The notes: generated by a model not told the origin, from the letters alone. A stretch of DNA of 60,312 bases from Desulfurococcaceae archaeon (GCA_020832925.1 JAJHRF010000006.1:1-60312), one strand, 5' to 3'; shown: positions 26,881 through 36,025, counted from the first letter of the stretch. Numbers and translations are program-made.

Positions 26881-27382
26881 TCTCCTCGCCTACGATGACT
26901 ATGAAAAGGATCTTCTCATTCCTTGAAAAAACCTCGCCTATATAAAAAATAATACCTTTGCAAGGACTCTTTATAACTCTAACTTCAAATTTTTTCGTTA
27001 CAACATAACATAATTTCGAATCTTCGTTAACTATGTGCCCTATACCAACTAGTGGGAACATCTTCCTCCCTCTTACCTCAATAATCTCTACAGTAACATT
27101 GTTGTTCACCATCAGAGCTTTATTAGTGTTAGGTATTGTTACGACAGATCTGCAAAGAATTTTCTTGTTCTCTAGATCGAATATCAACGGTACAGCGCTT
27201 TCGTAAACAATTTCAACAAATTTCTTAAGACCCTCTACAGGGTTTGTGTAGAAGATCTCTCGATCAACATCTACATAGATAACGTTCTTAGTATTCACAT
27301 ACTGCTGTAGATCCAGTACTGGAGTGAATCTTTTCAAGGATGGCGATGTACTTGGAGAGTTCTGAATATTGTTTAAACACAT
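26852..27382 (-). CDS. Hypothetical protein, about 176 aa
   Basis: Not recognised. It lies between GGPP synthase and gltX and overlaps the gltX start by 29 bp. The sequence is beta-rich (KNVIYVDVDREIFY, KCYVVTKKFEVRVIK, ILFIVIVGEENVIEL) with few charged patches and no known catalytic motif. The frame is open for about 22 codons upstream of the annotated ATG and reads ITKLVEELQRIEFPIIYIDE, which looks like coding sequence, yet has no ATG, GTG or TTG start; an ATT is the only near-cognate codon at its beginning, 6 bp past the ggps stop. The start is therefore uncertain. Confidence 0.7.
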   Translation of the reverse strand: MCLNNIQNSPSTSPSLKRFTPVLDLQQYVNTKNVIYVDVDREIFYTNPVEGLKKFVEIVYESAVPLIFDLENKKILCRSVVTIPNTNKALMVNNNVTVEIIEVRGRKMFPLVGIGHIVNEDSKLCYVVTKKFEVRVIKSPCKGIIFYIGEVFSRNEKILFIVIVGEENVIELTRAS

Positions 27383-27434
27383 TTCATCGATGTATATAAT
27401 CGGGAACTCTATACGCTGTAGCTCTTCAACTAGC

Positions 27435-28430
27435 TTAGTAATTCCTTTTCACCATAAAATCTACTACTTCTTTTAGCATCTCTAGAGCTTCTTCATCCCG
27501 AGATTCGAGGGTTTCTAACATCGCCAACGCTTTTTCGGCGTATTTATCAGCTAAACTATTAGCATACTCTACAGCTCCCGACTTCTTAATTATGTTAGCT
27601 ACATCTCTAAGCTCATCTATAGTAGCAGCTCTATTACCTATAACAAGCTTCATCTTCTTTTTCTCATCGTCGCTAACTTTATTATATGCGTAGATGACGA
27701 GAATAGTCATCTTTCCTTCTCGTAGATCGCTATAAATAGGTTTCCCCAGCACCTTTTCGTCCCCTAACAAACCCAGTATATCGTCACGTATCTGGAAAGA
27801 TATCCCTGCGTAGGTCATGATCTCCTGCAACTTCTTCACGATTTCTTCATTACCTCTAGCTAGGGTGGCTCCTATAGCTGCTGAAGCAGCAAATAATGTT
27901 GCTGTTTTCTTGCGCACCATCTCTATATAATCGTCTTGGCTAACATTTTGACGTAATGGGAGAAGCATATCGAGAGCCTGACCCTCGGCTATCGTTATAG
28001 TAGCATCAGTCAAGTACTCCATAGATTTCAACACTCTCTCAGCTGGTACTCCTAGCTTTAGAGCTCCAAGAATACACCTATATGCGTAAGCATAGAGAGT
28101 ATCACCTGCAATTATAGCCATATCTGTTCCCCAAATCCTGTGAACAGTAGGTACACCACGCCTAAAATCATCTTTATCTATTATATCGTCGTGGACTAAT
28201 GTAAACGTGTGCAAAACTTCGACTGCAGCAGCGCCTGGTATAGCTATATCTTCTTCTCCTCCAGCTATTCTACAAGCTAAGACCGTTATTAGAGGTCTCA
28301 ATCTCTTACCGCCGGCTTTTATATAATGGAGAGAAGCTTCATAAAGCTCTGCTGGGGTACCTTTTATTGTATTGAATATATAGTTATCAACTTTATTCGA
28401 GATAATAGTTGCATAATCAAAAAGTTTCAT
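27435..28430 (-). CDS. Geranylgeranyl diphosphate synthase
   Basis: Trans-isoprenyl diphosphate synthase making the C20 (or longer) precursor of archaeal ether lipids. First Asp-rich motif TLVHDDIIDKDDFRRG (about residue 78), second QIRDDILGLLGD (about 215); GGKRLRPLI near residue 40. I start at the ATG at 28430 (MKLFDYATII), 5 bp after the stop of the IPP isomerase gene, rather than at 28511, which would add 27 residues overlapping that gene. 331 residues is usual for the family. Next gene downstream is the unknown at 27382. Confidence 0.95.
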   Translation of the reverse strand: MKLFDYATIISNKVDNYIFNTIKGTPAELYEASLHYIKAGGKRLRPLITVLACRIAGGEEDIAIPGAAAVEVLHTFTLVHDDIIDKDDFRRGVPTVHRIWGTDMAIIAGDTLYAYAYRCILGALKLGVPAERVLKSMEYLTDATITIAEGQALDMLLPLRQNVSQDDYIEMVRKKTATLFAASAAIGATLARGNEEIVKKLQEIMTYAGISFQIRDDILGLLGDEKVLGKPIYSDLREGKMTILVIYAYNKVSDDEKKKMKLVIGNRAATIDELRDVANIIKKSGAVEYANSLADKYAEKALAMLETLESRDEEALEMLKEVVDFMVKRNY

Positions 28431-28435
28431 AGAGT

Positions 28436-29530
28436 TCACACAGTATAATGATCGCAGCAAGATATATAAGCGTTTGGATTTCTTAACTTCAACCTTCTTG
28501 CACAAATCCATGAAGCTAGCTTACCCAGTATAACTATAGGTGCTCTCCGCAAACTCTCTATGTTTTTCGATTGTGTCAACATCATTACAACTCTTAACTG
28601 TGTTAAGATTGTCTCGATAAAATTATCGACAGTCTTCTCTAAAACATGTTTAACAAATGGTTGAGCCATGCCGACGATATCAGCGCCTAATGCGATAGCT
28701 TTCGCAATATCAAGTCCATTTCTTATACCACCGCTCCCTATGACTACTATGTTGTCTATAGAAGCAACCTCAGCTATCGATATAGCTGTAGGTAATCCCC
28801 AAGTTTTGAAAATACCGAACACTTTTTCGCTTTGATTGGACCGGCTTCTCGCGAGTTCTATTGAAACCCAGTTAGTCCCTCCAGCACCAGCTACATCTAT
28901 TATCTTAACACCTATGCTATAGAGAGCTTCTGCACATTCTCTAGAAAAACCGTTTCCAACTTCTTTAACTATGATTGGTACCTTAATCCTATCTACGATT
29001 CTCTGTATAGCTTCGAAAGAACCTCTAAAATCTCTATCACCTTCTAGTTGAACGAGTTCTTGAAGAATATTTAGATGAATAGCTAGCGCATCTGCCTCTA
29101 TAGCTTCTACAAGCCATTCAACTGTTTTTATATCAAGTTTAGCTAGTTGTGCTATACCTATGTTAGCAATAACAGGTGCACTTCTAATAATCTTGCGCAC
29201 AATCTTGTAGCTGTACAGAGTGTCTGGGTTAAGAATCATAGGACGTTGACTTCCAACACCCATTCCTATTCTGTATTTCTCAGCTACTTCAGCTAAAGCT
29301 TTATTTATTTCATAAGCTCTTCTAGTACCTCCGGTTATAGCCGTTATTATTATGGGTGCACCTAGTTTATATCCAAGGAATTCAGAGCTTGTATCAATAT
29401 CGTTAAACGCCATATTGACCAACGGTTGATGCACAAAGTGGATATTCTCTAAAAGTGTTGTTAAAGGTCCTTGGTTTTCGGGTTTTAGCGCTAAGTCTAT
29501 ATGGTCTTCCTTTCTCTGCTCAATACTCAA
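28436..29530 (-). CDS. fni: Isopentenyl-diphosphate delta-isomerase, type 2
   Basis: FMN- and NADPH-dependent isomerase interconverting IPP and DMAPP. N terminus SIEQRKEDHIDLAL, then APIIITAITGGT, GMGVGSQRPMI, VIANIGIAQL, HLNILQELVQLEGDRDF, IVKEVGNGFSRE, IDVAGAGGTNW and SGGIRNGLDIAKAIALGADIVG mark the barrel and flavin site. I place the start at TTG 29530, whose TTGA overlaps the TGA stop of the kinase gene; an ATG at 29551 in the same frame is the alternative. Middle gene of the isoprenoid operon. Confidence 0.95.
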   Translation of the reverse strand: MSIEQRKEDHIDLALKPENQGPLTTLLENIHFVHQPLVNMAFNDIDTSSEFLGYKLGAPIIITAITGGTRRAYEINKALAEVAEKYRIGMGVGSQRPMILNPDTLYSYKIVRKIIRSAPVIANIGIAQLAKLDIKTVEWLVEAIEADALAIHLNILQELVQLEGDRDFRGSFEAIQRIVDRIKVPIIVKEVGNGFSRECAEALYSIGVKIIDVAGAGGTNWVSIELARSRSNQSEKVFGIFKTWGLPTAISIAEVASIDNIVVIGSGGIRNGLDIAKAIALGADIVGMAQPFVKHVLEKTVDNFIETILTQLRVVMMLTQSKNIESLRRAPIVILGKLASWICARRLKLRNPNAYISCCDHYTV

Positions 29531-30306
29531 TATCGTAGCACCCTGGAACACCTAGTAATGGTTCCACATATAGCTTCATAGGTTCTACCCTCAATAAGAC
29601 CGTTAAATATTACAACCTCTTTGATATTCTCAGAATAGTATTTATAAGCAAGTTCAAGCTTCAACCTCATACCTCCTGTCACATCGTACCCTTGTGTACT
29701 GCTAAACAGAATATCCTTGAAATCGCTTAGCCTTACTACATCGAGTAACTTAGCATCGGGCTCTGAAGGATCCTTATCATAAACCCCATCAACTGTTGTT
29801 GCAAACAGTAATCGTGAAGATGTTAGTTTGCTTCCTATGCACCAAACGATTTCATCGCCTGAAACAATTCTTGTTTTCTCACCAAACACTATATCTCCGT
29901 AGAGAATAGGGATTAAGCCTAGGTCTAGAGACTTCAAGATAGGTTCGATGAACAGATAAAGATCATTGTTACGTATTACAGCAAGTGCATGTGTATCAAA
30001 AACAACTGTAGGTAGTCCATAAGATGTGAATATATCCGATATAATCATGCTGAGCTCTCTCATGAACATAATGGTCTGGGTAACAGCACTAGCGGTATCT
30101 ATACCTCCATGCTCTTTTACTACATAATGACCAAAACTTCCTCCACCGTGGACGATAATAATTCTGGAACAACACTCTTTATAAGCTTTAACTAGCTCTT
30201 GTGCAAGTCTTTTAAGAACACTAAATCTGATTGAAAAAGGTTTTGTCTTCTCCGTTACAAGACTACCCCCAAGTTTTAGAACAACAGTTGTCGTCATACA
30301 GATCAC
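29527..30306 (-). CDS. Isopentenyl phosphate kinase
   Basis: Amino acid kinase-fold enzyme that phosphorylates isopentenyl phosphate to IPP, a step of the archaeal mevalonate pathways. The signature is VVLKLGGSLVTEKTKPF, the glycine-rich IIIVHGGGSFGHYVVKEHG with the substrate His after GSFGH, ILYGDIVFGE, VSGDEIVW, TTVDGVYDKDP and DVTGGMRLKLE. GTG 30306 or the in-frame ATG 30297 may be the start. Followed by the type 2 IPP isomerase with a 4-bp overlap, so IPP and DMAPP formation are coupled; preceded by an unknown gene with 5 bp spacing. Confidence 0.95.
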   Translation of the reverse strand: MICMTTTVVLKLGGSLVTEKTKPFSIRFSVLKRLAQELVKAYKECCSRIIIVHGGGSFGHYVVKEHGGIDTASAVTQTIMFMRELSMIISDIFTSYGLPTVVFDTHALAVIRNNDLYLFIEPILKSLDLGLIPILYGDIVFGEKTRIVSGDEIVWCIGSKLTSSRLLFATTVDGVYDKDPSEPDAKLLDVVRLSDFKDILFSSTQGYDVTGGMRLKLELAYKYYSENIKEVVIFNGLIEGRTYEAICGTITRCSRVLRY

Positions 30307-30311
30307 AAGTA

Positions 30312-31160
30312 CTACCCATCTACAGAACTAATTCTTAGTTTGTAAAACTTTACTGAAGCTATATCAGCGATAGGTTTAATAAATGATCCTCTAGCACCAA
30401 GTATTTCATCTTTATCAATACTTAGGATCTCGAACACAGTCCCAGTCTCAATATCGTATAGTAATCTTAAGTACTTAAGAGTTTCTTTTGTTATAAAGCC
30501 TTTACTAGTAATATCCTGCGCTATCTTAGATACGACATGGGATGTGAATTTAAGTAATAGAGATGTAGATAGGCTGTCATAAGGTGATGATAGTTCGAGA
30601 CATAGTTTGGTGCACCTAATATCTTTAACGAAATCTAGGTCGATATCTATAGCATTCAATTTTATACTTTCATAAACATCTCTTACTATACAAAGCCCTT
30701 GATAAACGTAAGCACATCTGAGGGACAAGGTATACGTAGGATTGATTGACCAGAACTTATTATCTAGAATTGCAAGGGTTTTTAAATAGTCTTCGTATTC
30801 AACCTTCTTGACGTTGAATGCACCAAAAACAGTCTCTGTAGTAATGATGATGAATCTAATTATGTCTGGTAAAAAACATTCACATTTAATATCTGATGAG
30901 CTATCAATACAGAGATCAAAAAGTTCTAAGAAGATATTGTTGAGGTATTGGTTAACGTATAAGCTCAAGTATTGGGTGTCAAGTCTTCTTAGCTCTTCCT
31001 GAGGCTTTGAGTTTCTGCATCGAGTAAGTCTGTAATCTATTCTTAAAATACATCTACAGGGAGCTCTAGTTGCAACGAAAATACCTCCATAGTCTTTCAA
31101 AGGCAATCCTATTAATGGAATCGCAGGTTTGACTGTTTGTGATTTAATTACCCTGTTCAT
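30312..31160 (-). CDS. Hypothetical protein, 282 aa, upstream of isopentenyl phosphate kinase
   Basis: Not recognised. It begins with VKPAIPLIGLPLKDYGGIFVATRAPCRCILRIDY and is Cys-rich (about ten Cys, including CRC, CEC and RCTKLC), helical in the middle and strand-rich at the end. No catalytic motif, no nucleotide loop and no membrane helix. It is the first gene of the isoprenoid operon: 5 bp before the kinase and 57 bp after rps2. In related crenarchaea I recall a mevalonate pathway kinase in this slot, and RAPCRCIL superficially resembles the N terminus of GHMP kinases, but the glycine-rich GHMP loop is absent. Confidence 0.75.
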   Translation of the reverse strand: MNRVIKSQTVKPAIPLIGLPLKDYGGIFVATRAPCRCILRIDYRLTRCRNSKPQEELRRLDTQYLSLYVNQYLNNIFLELFDLCIDSSSDIKCECFLPDIIRFIIITTETVFGAFNVKKVEYEDYLKTLAILDNKFWSINPTYTLSLRCAYVYQGLCIVRDVYESIKLNAIDIDLDFVKDIRCTKLCLELSSPYDSLSTSLLLKFTSHVVSKIAQDITSKGFITKETLKYLRLLYDIETGTVFEILSIDKDEILGARGSFIKPIADIASVKFYKLRISSVDG

Positions 31161-31217
31161 AGATAAGACTGTGTTATACTGCTAGTGGCAGAGGTGTTAT
31201 TGAGTATGAACTATAGC

Positions 31218-31853
31218 TTACGTTGTTGTAGTTTCGAATTGTTCAACAGGTATAGGTAGGTTATCTGTTAGACCTAATTCACCGCGTTCTCTAAGTATTT
31301 GCCTTGCTAATATCCAGTAGAGTAAAGCTATAGATTTTCTTCCCTTATTATTACCAGGTATGGCTAGGTCTATTCCTATGAGTTTATTATCTGTACTTAC
31401 GAAAGCTACCACAGGTATACCCATTTTCAATGCTTCAATAAGTGGTTGTTCATCTACCCGTGGATCTGTTAGTATTATGATCTCTGGTTCTCGGTACAGT
31501 TCAAGTCTAGGGTTGGTCAACATACCTGGGGGGAATCTGCCAACAACAGGTATAGCTCCAACAATTTCAGCAAATTTTAGCACTGGTTGTCTACCGTATT
31601 GTTTTGTAGATACAACTAAGATCTTATTACGTTCGAATCTACTTAGAAATCTTCCCGCTATCCGTAATCTTTCATCGGTTTTCCTTATATCTAGTATGTA
31701 AAGTCCGTCAGGTCTAACTCTGAAAACAAATTTCTCCATATGTTTAGTGCATGTATGTGTTCCTATGTGAACACCTGCTTGTAGATATTGTTCCAGAGGT
31801 ACTAGAAGCTCTTGTTGACTAAAGGTTTTCTGCTCCTCGCTCACAACCTTCAC
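31218..31853 (-). CDS. rps2: Ribosomal protein uS2
   Basis: Small-subunit protein uS2, 211 residues. Recognised by [38 protein letters not shown], the strand [15 protein letters not shown], and [20 protein letters not shown] and the C-terminal [25 protein letters not shown]. Last gene of the S13-S2 ribosomal/RNA polymerase operon before the isoprenoid genes. The RpoK and enolase genes that often sit between Rpo10 and uS2 in Sulfolobales are absent from this spot; Rpo10 stops 2 bp before its start region. Confidence 0.97.
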   Translation of the reverse strand: MKVVSEEQKTFSQQELLVPLEQYLQAGVHIGTHTCTKHMEKFVFRVRPDGLYILDIRKTDERLRIAGRFLSRFERNKILVVSTKQYGRQPVLKFAEIVGAIPVVGRFPPGMLTNPRLELYREPEIIILTDPRVDEQPLIEALKMGIPVVAFVSTDNKLIGIDLAIPGNNKGRKSIALLYWILARQILRERGELGLTDNLPIPVEQFETTTT

Positions 31854-31854
31854 C

Positions 31855-32055
31855 CTACTTTACATTCCTATACCTAATCACTTCGTGGAATAGATCGACA
31901 TGGGATAAAAACATTCTTCTACAACAATACCTCTTTATCCCTAGCTCGTCTAGAACTTTTTTAGGATCCTCACCTCTCTCTACACGTCTCTTGTATTCTT
32001 CCCATTTAGTAGCGATAGGATATCCACAGGTAAAACATCTAATAGGTATGATCAT
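31855..32055 (-). CDS. rpo10: DNA-directed RNA polymerase subunit Rpo10 (N)
   Basis: Zinc-binding assembly subunit of archaeal RNA polymerase. [14 protein letters not shown] and the [19 protein letters not shown] block contain the atypical zinc site (CxxC ... CC). I start at ATG 32055, the usual family start, with AGGTGA placed 5-6 bases ahead; a GTG at 32064 overlapping the uS9 stop is the alternative. 66 residues. Confidence 0.96.
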   Translation of the reverse strand: MIIPIRCFTCGYPIATKWEEYKRRVERGEDPKKVLDELGIKRYCCRRMFLSHVDLFHEVIRYRNVK

Positions 32056-32060
32056 GAACT

Positions 32061-32543
32061 TCACCTATACGACTTCTGCCTAAACCTTCTCGCACTATAT
32101 CTCATCCATTTCTCAGGTTCGGTTCTTCTAGGATCGCCAGTAAGCATAGTCCTATCGTACTCTTTGAAGAAATCTTTAAGAATTTGAAGATCAAAGTATG
32201 CGATAATGCCTCTAGCTACAGCTGTTCTAACAGCATAAGCTTGAGACATATACCCACCACCTTGCACATTTACCTCGATATCTATGCTGTTCCTAAGCTC
32301 TGGAGCTAGAAGTAGGTAAGGCTCCATCATTTTCAATCTTGCTAATTCTATAGGCCATATCTCGACAGGTACACCATTAACTCTAAATCTACCTATACCA
32401 GGTTTTATAACAGCTCTTGCAATAGCTGTCTTCCTCTTCCCAACACTTACGGTAATCTTCCTACCTTTAACTATATAAGGGTAAGCACCTGGTACTGATA
32501 CCCCGGATGTGGGTTGGGAAACCTCAGCTTCACCCGAGCTCAT
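32061..32543 (-). CDS. rps9: Ribosomal protein uS9
   Basis: Small-subunit protein uS9. The family stretch [54 protein letters not shown] and the C-terminal [22 protein letters not shown] are intact. I begin at ATG 32543, which overlaps the uL13 stop as ATGA; the longer frame from 32564 would start inside uL13. The first 20-odd residues ([16 protein letters not shown]) are a low-complexity extension not usual in the family. Confidence 0.96.
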   Translation of the reverse strand: MSSGEAEVSQPTSGVSVPGAYPYIVKGRKITVSVGKRKTAIARAVIKPGIGRFRVNGVPVEIWPIELARLKMMEPYLLLAPELRNSIDIEVNVQGGGYMSQAYAVRTAVARGIIAYFDLQILKDFFKEYDRTMLTGDPRRTEPEKWMRYSARRFRQKSYR

Positions 32544-33076
32544 GGCTTTACTACACCTTTCCATCCAAGCTCTTTAGCTATCACAGAGACTGGAACGATC
32601 TTCCGTCTCTTAAGGTATGAAGCATCGCAGTCTAAAATCTTTATTATAGTCTTATCTTTAAATTCTTGCGGTACACCGATATACGCTTTAACGTTCTTCA
32701 GGATCTTGAATCGTGATCTACAATGTTTAGGTAACATTAATTTCACAGATTTTTTGAATATATTTATCGGGTGTCTTGGTCTATGAATAGCATGTCTATA
32801 GGGATTTTTATGTGTTTTAACCTCTAGTAAAAGCTTATAGCTATCAACAACTGTTTTCTTGTCACCACTTACAACAGCTTTCTCTACGTTTATAACGTGG
32901 ACTTTAAATCCAAGCATGGCGAGTTTAGCAACATGTGTAGCAAGTCTACCGAGAACACTATTTTCAGCATCAATTAGTATTTCTCGTGTTTTGAGGATAT
33001 GCTCTACTACCTTAGGCTCTAGCTGTAACAACTCTAACTCTTTCGAATGCACAATAATAGGATTCTGCGAATTCAT
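32540..33076 (-). CDS. rpl13: Ribosomal protein uL13
   Basis: Large-subunit protein uL13, 178 residues. Core LIDAENSVLGRLATHVAKLAMLG, VINVEKAVVSGDKKTVVDSY, then HRPRHPINIFKKSVKLMLPK and KNVKAYIGVPQEF match the archaeal form. An N-terminal extension of about 30 residues (MNSQNPIIVHSKELELLQLE) precedes the core. It overlaps eL18 and uS9 by 4 bp each (ATGA junctions), so this run of genes is translated in a coupled way. Confidence 0.97.
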   Translation of the reverse strand: MNSQNPIIVHSKELELLQLEPKVVEHILKTREILIDAENSVLGRLATHVAKLAMLGFKVHVINVEKAVVSGDKKTVVDSYKLLLEVKTHKNPYRHAIHRPRHPINIFKKSVKLMLPKHCRSRFKILKNVKAYIGVPQEFKDKTIIKILDCDASYLKRRKIVPVSVIAKELGWKGVVKP

Positions 33077-33435
33077 ATTATCACCTTTATGTTGCCTCCC
33101 TTCGGATTAATTTGAAGTAGTTCTAGAATATGCATAACGTTTCCTCCAGCAGCCTTTATTTTCTGTATTGCTTGCTGAGAAAAAGCTATAGCAGCTACTG
33201 TAACTTTATGATCTAGATTACCTGCACCCAGCACTTTACCAGGTACAACGATAATATCACCATCATCTGTATATCTATTTATCTTCGAAATATTTACAAC
33301 AATTCTTTTTCTAGCGGGTTTCTCTAAAAGTTCCGCTAAGTATCTCCATATAGCGGCGTTGTATCTATTTGCATAACTCCTTAAAACTCTGATAGTCTTC
33401 CTTAACACATAATTCGTAGGGCCTGTTCTTCTCAC
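33073..33435 (-). CDS. rpl18e: Ribosomal protein eL18
   Basis: Large-subunit protein eL18, 120 residues. TGPTNYVLRKTIRVLRSYANR, AIWRYLAELLEKPARKRIVVNISKI and VVPGKVLGAGNLDHKVTVAAI are the family blocks. Overlaps the Rpo3 stop and the uL13 start by 4 bp each. Confidence 0.96.
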   Translation of the reverse strand: MRRTGPTNYVLRKTIRVLRSYANRYNAAIWRYLAELLEKPARKRIVVNISKINRYTDDGDIIVVPGKVLGAGNLDHKVTVAAIAFSQQAIQKIKAAGGNVMHILELLQINPKGGNIKVII

Positions 33436-34286
33436 GTAGTAACACCTTTAGCAATTTTTTCTACGAACTTTTCAAGTTCATTAAGTTCGTTTAAAAGTAT
33501 ATATACAGCTTCCCGTATAATCGTTTTAGCTTTCAATGAACCTGCGCTCTCAATCCTTAGTATATAGTGGTCCTTTACTTCACTCACATCAATTGCATTA
33601 TTAGGACAAGCTTTTACACATTGTTTACATAGGATACAGCTATATATATCTAGAACCTTAAGCTCTGCATTCTCTATCTTGAGCGTACCTCTGGGACATA
33701 CCTCTACACATTTCCCACATAAATTACATAACTTTCTATCGATTCTTATATCGGCCACATACCTTGTTACAGCAACAGTTGCAGGACTCCACTTAGCGTG
33801 CTCTAACCCTCTTCCAACCCTAGCCTTCATTTCTAATGCTATTCTTTGACCAGGTGCTAAGATAACTATAGGGATATTGTTGTAAACAGGAACAACATTA
33901 GGATCATCACTTTTGATATCGCCTGAGTACACCGTTATTTCTCCTGATGTAGCTTCAGCCTCCAACACCATATGTACAAAACATTCATTACAGATACTTG
34001 TATCTAGACCCTCCGTTGTTGATGAGCATTTCTCGCAGATCTCAGGATCAAGAGATTTTATCTTCTCGATAACATCCTCTGTTCTCAAAGGTATTAAGGC
34101 TAGTCTATGAGCTAAAATCTCGTCAAACATGGAAGAAGTATTCACAACAATCATAACCTCGTCTATAGCGTATGTCGGTACTTTTGCTAATGCATATCTT
34201 CTTATAACGTTTAGGAATGCTAGAGGAACCCCTTTAACCTCAAGCTCTATAACCTCTTCTGCATGCTCCTTTATTGATATCTCCAT
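33432..34286 (-). CDS. rpo3: DNA-directed RNA polymerase subunit Rpo3 (D) with ferredoxin domain
   Basis: Alpha-like assembly subunit that dimerises with Rpo11. N-terminal GVPLAFLNVIRRYALAKVPTYAIDEV is the dimerisation core; EILAHRLALIPLRTED follows. A zinc-like CEKC/CNEC pair lies around residues 79-99. Inserted in domain 3 is a dicluster ferredoxin: CNLCGKCVEVCP and CILCKQCVKACP (about residues 187-232) supply all eight cysteines for two [4Fe-4S] clusters. The retention of both complete motifs suggests functional clusters. 284 residues. Cytoplasmic, in the ribosomal protein operon between uS11 and eL18. Confidence 0.97.
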   Translation of the reverse strand: MEISIKEHAEEVIELEVKGVPLAFLNVIRRYALAKVPTYAIDEVMIVVNTSSMFDEILAHRLALIPLRTEDVIEKIKSLDPEICEKCSSTTEGLDTSICNECFVHMVLEAEATSGEITVYSGDIKSDDPNVVPVYNNIPIVILAPGQRIALEMKARVGRGLEHAKWSPATVAVTRYVADIRIDRKLCNLCGKCVEVCPRGTLKIENAELKVLDIYSCILCKQCVKACPNNAIDVSEVKDHYILRIESAGSLKAKTIIREAVYILLNELNELEKFVEKIAKGVTT

Positions 34287-34292
34287 TAATTG

Positions 34293-34694
34293 CTACACCC
34301 TTCTTCCACGTCTACCTCCGGGTCTACGCGTAGTATCGTGAGGTATAGGTGTTACATCCTCTATCCTTCCAACGATAAAACCTGCCCTTGCAAGTGCTCT
34401 GATAGCGGCTTGAGCTCCAGGTCCAGGGATCTTAGGACCATGCCCACCTGGTGCACGCACCTTTATATGGATAGCAGTTACACCCTTCTCCATAGCTTCT
34501 TGAGCAACACGGTACGCAATCATCATAGCAGCATAAGGACTAGGTTTTTCTCTATCAGCTCTAACAACCATACCACCAGAACCCCTGGCTACAGTTTCAG
34601 CTCCACTGATATCTGTTATGTGAACTATGGTATTATTGAATGATGCGTATACATGGGCTACACCCCATTTCAACTCTCTTTCAGCTATGGACAT
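34293..34694 (-). CDS. rps11: Ribosomal protein uS11
   Basis: Small-subunit protein uS11, 133 residues. [52 protein letters not shown] and the C-terminal [25 protein letters not shown] are nearly invariant family segments. Lies 6 bp upstream of rpo3 in the operon. Confidence 0.98.
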   Translation of the reverse strand: MSIAERELKWGVAHVYASFNNTIVHITDISGAETVARGSGGMVVRADREKPSPYAAMMIAYRVAQEAMEKGVTAIHIKVRAPGGHGPKIPGPGAQAAIRALARAGFIVGRIEDVTPIPHDTTRRPGGRRGRRV

Positions 34695-34716
34695 TTACCT
34701 CACCCTATAGCCATTT

Positions 34717-35235
34717 TCATGATTGAGGAGAAGAGGTTCGCATGTTCTTTACGAATGGAGAACTGAGATGAAAATCTATGTAAGGTTCTTCATCTCTCGA
34801 TACGAGGTAACTAGGTGAAGCAACTCTTTTCCCTTTTATAGCTATATGTCCGTGAACTATTAGTTGCCTAGCTTGGTGAATAGTTTTTGCTAATCCTTTT
34901 CTCCAAACTATTGTTTGTAATCTTCGTTCTAGAATAGCTTCTACAGTAAGCGATAGTATATCGTTTATATCAATGTTTTCTTTATCTACAAGCCCCATTC
35001 TATAGAGTTTCTTACCCAGTATCTCCAACTCCTTTATTCTCTGCTCTGGCGGAAGTGCTAGCAACGATCTCGCCCTATACCTTATCTTCCTAAGCATAGT
35101 TTCTGCAATCCAGAGCTCTCTCTTATTCCTTAGCCCGTAGGTATAGACAAGCTCTAGCTCCCTTTCAAGCCTAGTCTTTATCCATGGGTGACCAGGTGTT
35201 TCGTATTTTTTCCTAGGTTTCTTCGGATCACCCAT
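34717..35235 (-). CDS. rps4: Ribosomal protein uS4
   Basis: Primary 16S-binding protein, 172 residues. [17 protein letters not shown] is the archaeal N terminus and the S4 RNA-binding domain is [22 protein letters not shown] (residues about 120-141). Second gene of the operon, between uS13 and uS11 with 11-22 bp spacers. Confidence 0.97.
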   Translation of the reverse strand: MGDPKKPRKKYETPGHPWIKTRLERELELVYTYGLRNKRELWIAETMLRKIRYRARSLLALPPEQRIKELEILGKKLYRMGLVDKENIDINDILSLTVEAILERRLQTIVWRKGLAKTIHQARQLIVHGHIAIKGKRVASPSYLVSRDEEPYIDFHLSSPFVKNMRTSSPQS

Positions 35236-35246
35236 ATATTACCACC

Positions 35247-35723
35247 TTACTTTTGTTGTTGTTGCTGTTTCTTACGTACTACACCTACAGTAGGACCAAT
35301 TCTCCCAGTTGTATGAGTTCTCTGACCTCTTACCTTGTATCCTAATGCATGCCTTATACCTCTCCAGCTACGAATCCTAATCTCTCTATCAATATCTTGT
35401 CTAGCATAAAACATCAACTCTGAAGCCACTAAATGCATATCTAGATTTGTTTCATAATCTCTCCTTCTATTAAGGGTCCACGAAGGAAACCCATACTTTA
35501 ACGGATTCTTTACAGCATCCTCTATTTTTTTAACATCTTCGTCTGATAGAAATCCTACCAGCATGTAAGGATCGTAACCTAGGATTCTACACAAAGCTAG
35601 CGCCATATTATATCCTACACCTTTTATCCTCGCTAACCCCCACGCCAGTTGGAGCTCTCCAGGGATATCAGTTTCAGCGATTCTAACTATATGTCTGTAT
35701 GATGTTGTTGACAAGCGGAACAC
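35247..35723 (-). CDS. rps13: Ribosomal protein uS13
   Basis: Small-subunit head protein, 158 residues. HIVRIAETDIPGELQLAWGLARIKGVGYNMA is the conserved start of the fold; RDIDREIRI and the C-terminal RGIRHALGYKVRGQRTHTTGRIG are typical. It ends in a polyglutamine-like KKQQQQQK tail, unusual for the family. First gene of the ribosomal operon. The frame starts with GTG 35723 very close to a GAGGTAG ribosome site; a TTG three codons in (MSTTSYRH) is an equally good start. Confidence 0.95.
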   Translation of the reverse strand: MFRLSTTSYRHIVRIAETDIPGELQLAWGLARIKGVGYNMALALCRILGYDPYMLVGFLSDEDVKKIEDAVKNPLKYGFPSWTLNRRRDYETNLDMHLVASELMFYARQDIDREIRIRSWRGIRHALGYKVRGQRTHTTGRIGPTVGVVRKKQQQQQK

Positions 35724-35964
35724 CTACCTCTACAACTCCACGTAATGTTAAGTTTCACCCTTTCATACTAGCTTTAACCTTCGTACTAGGGTTAAAAGCT
35801 CTTTACATAATCATACTATGTGTATAATTTTTGTGATACTAAATAAAACGATGTTACAGAGATGGTATTGCTAACTATATGGGGGGTATGGAAACTTGCA
35901 GAGGTGATGTGAAGAGCTGAGTAGAGCGTGTAGATATTATAATGATGAATAAAGTAGTTATAGA

Positions 35965-36025
35965 ATAGATCAGCTGAGACAGGTTTAATCACCCTTCATA
36001 CACAAGGGGATCGGTCATCATCAAA
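35965..36025 (-). ncRNA. C/D box sRNA, predicted 23S rRNA guide
   Basis: Minus strand: C box ATGATGA (36021-36015), C' box GTGATTA (35992-35986, one mismatch), 12-nt guide aacctgtctcag (35985-35974), D box CTGA (35973-35970). A weaker D' (ATGA, around 35998-35995) precedes C'. The guide's complement, CTGAGACAGGTT, matches the universally conserved 23S rRNA segment GUGAGACAGGUCGG over about ten bases. It lies 36 bp from a second C/D sRNA on the other strand, whose D' guide matches the immediately preceding rRNA bases. Confidence 0.75.
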
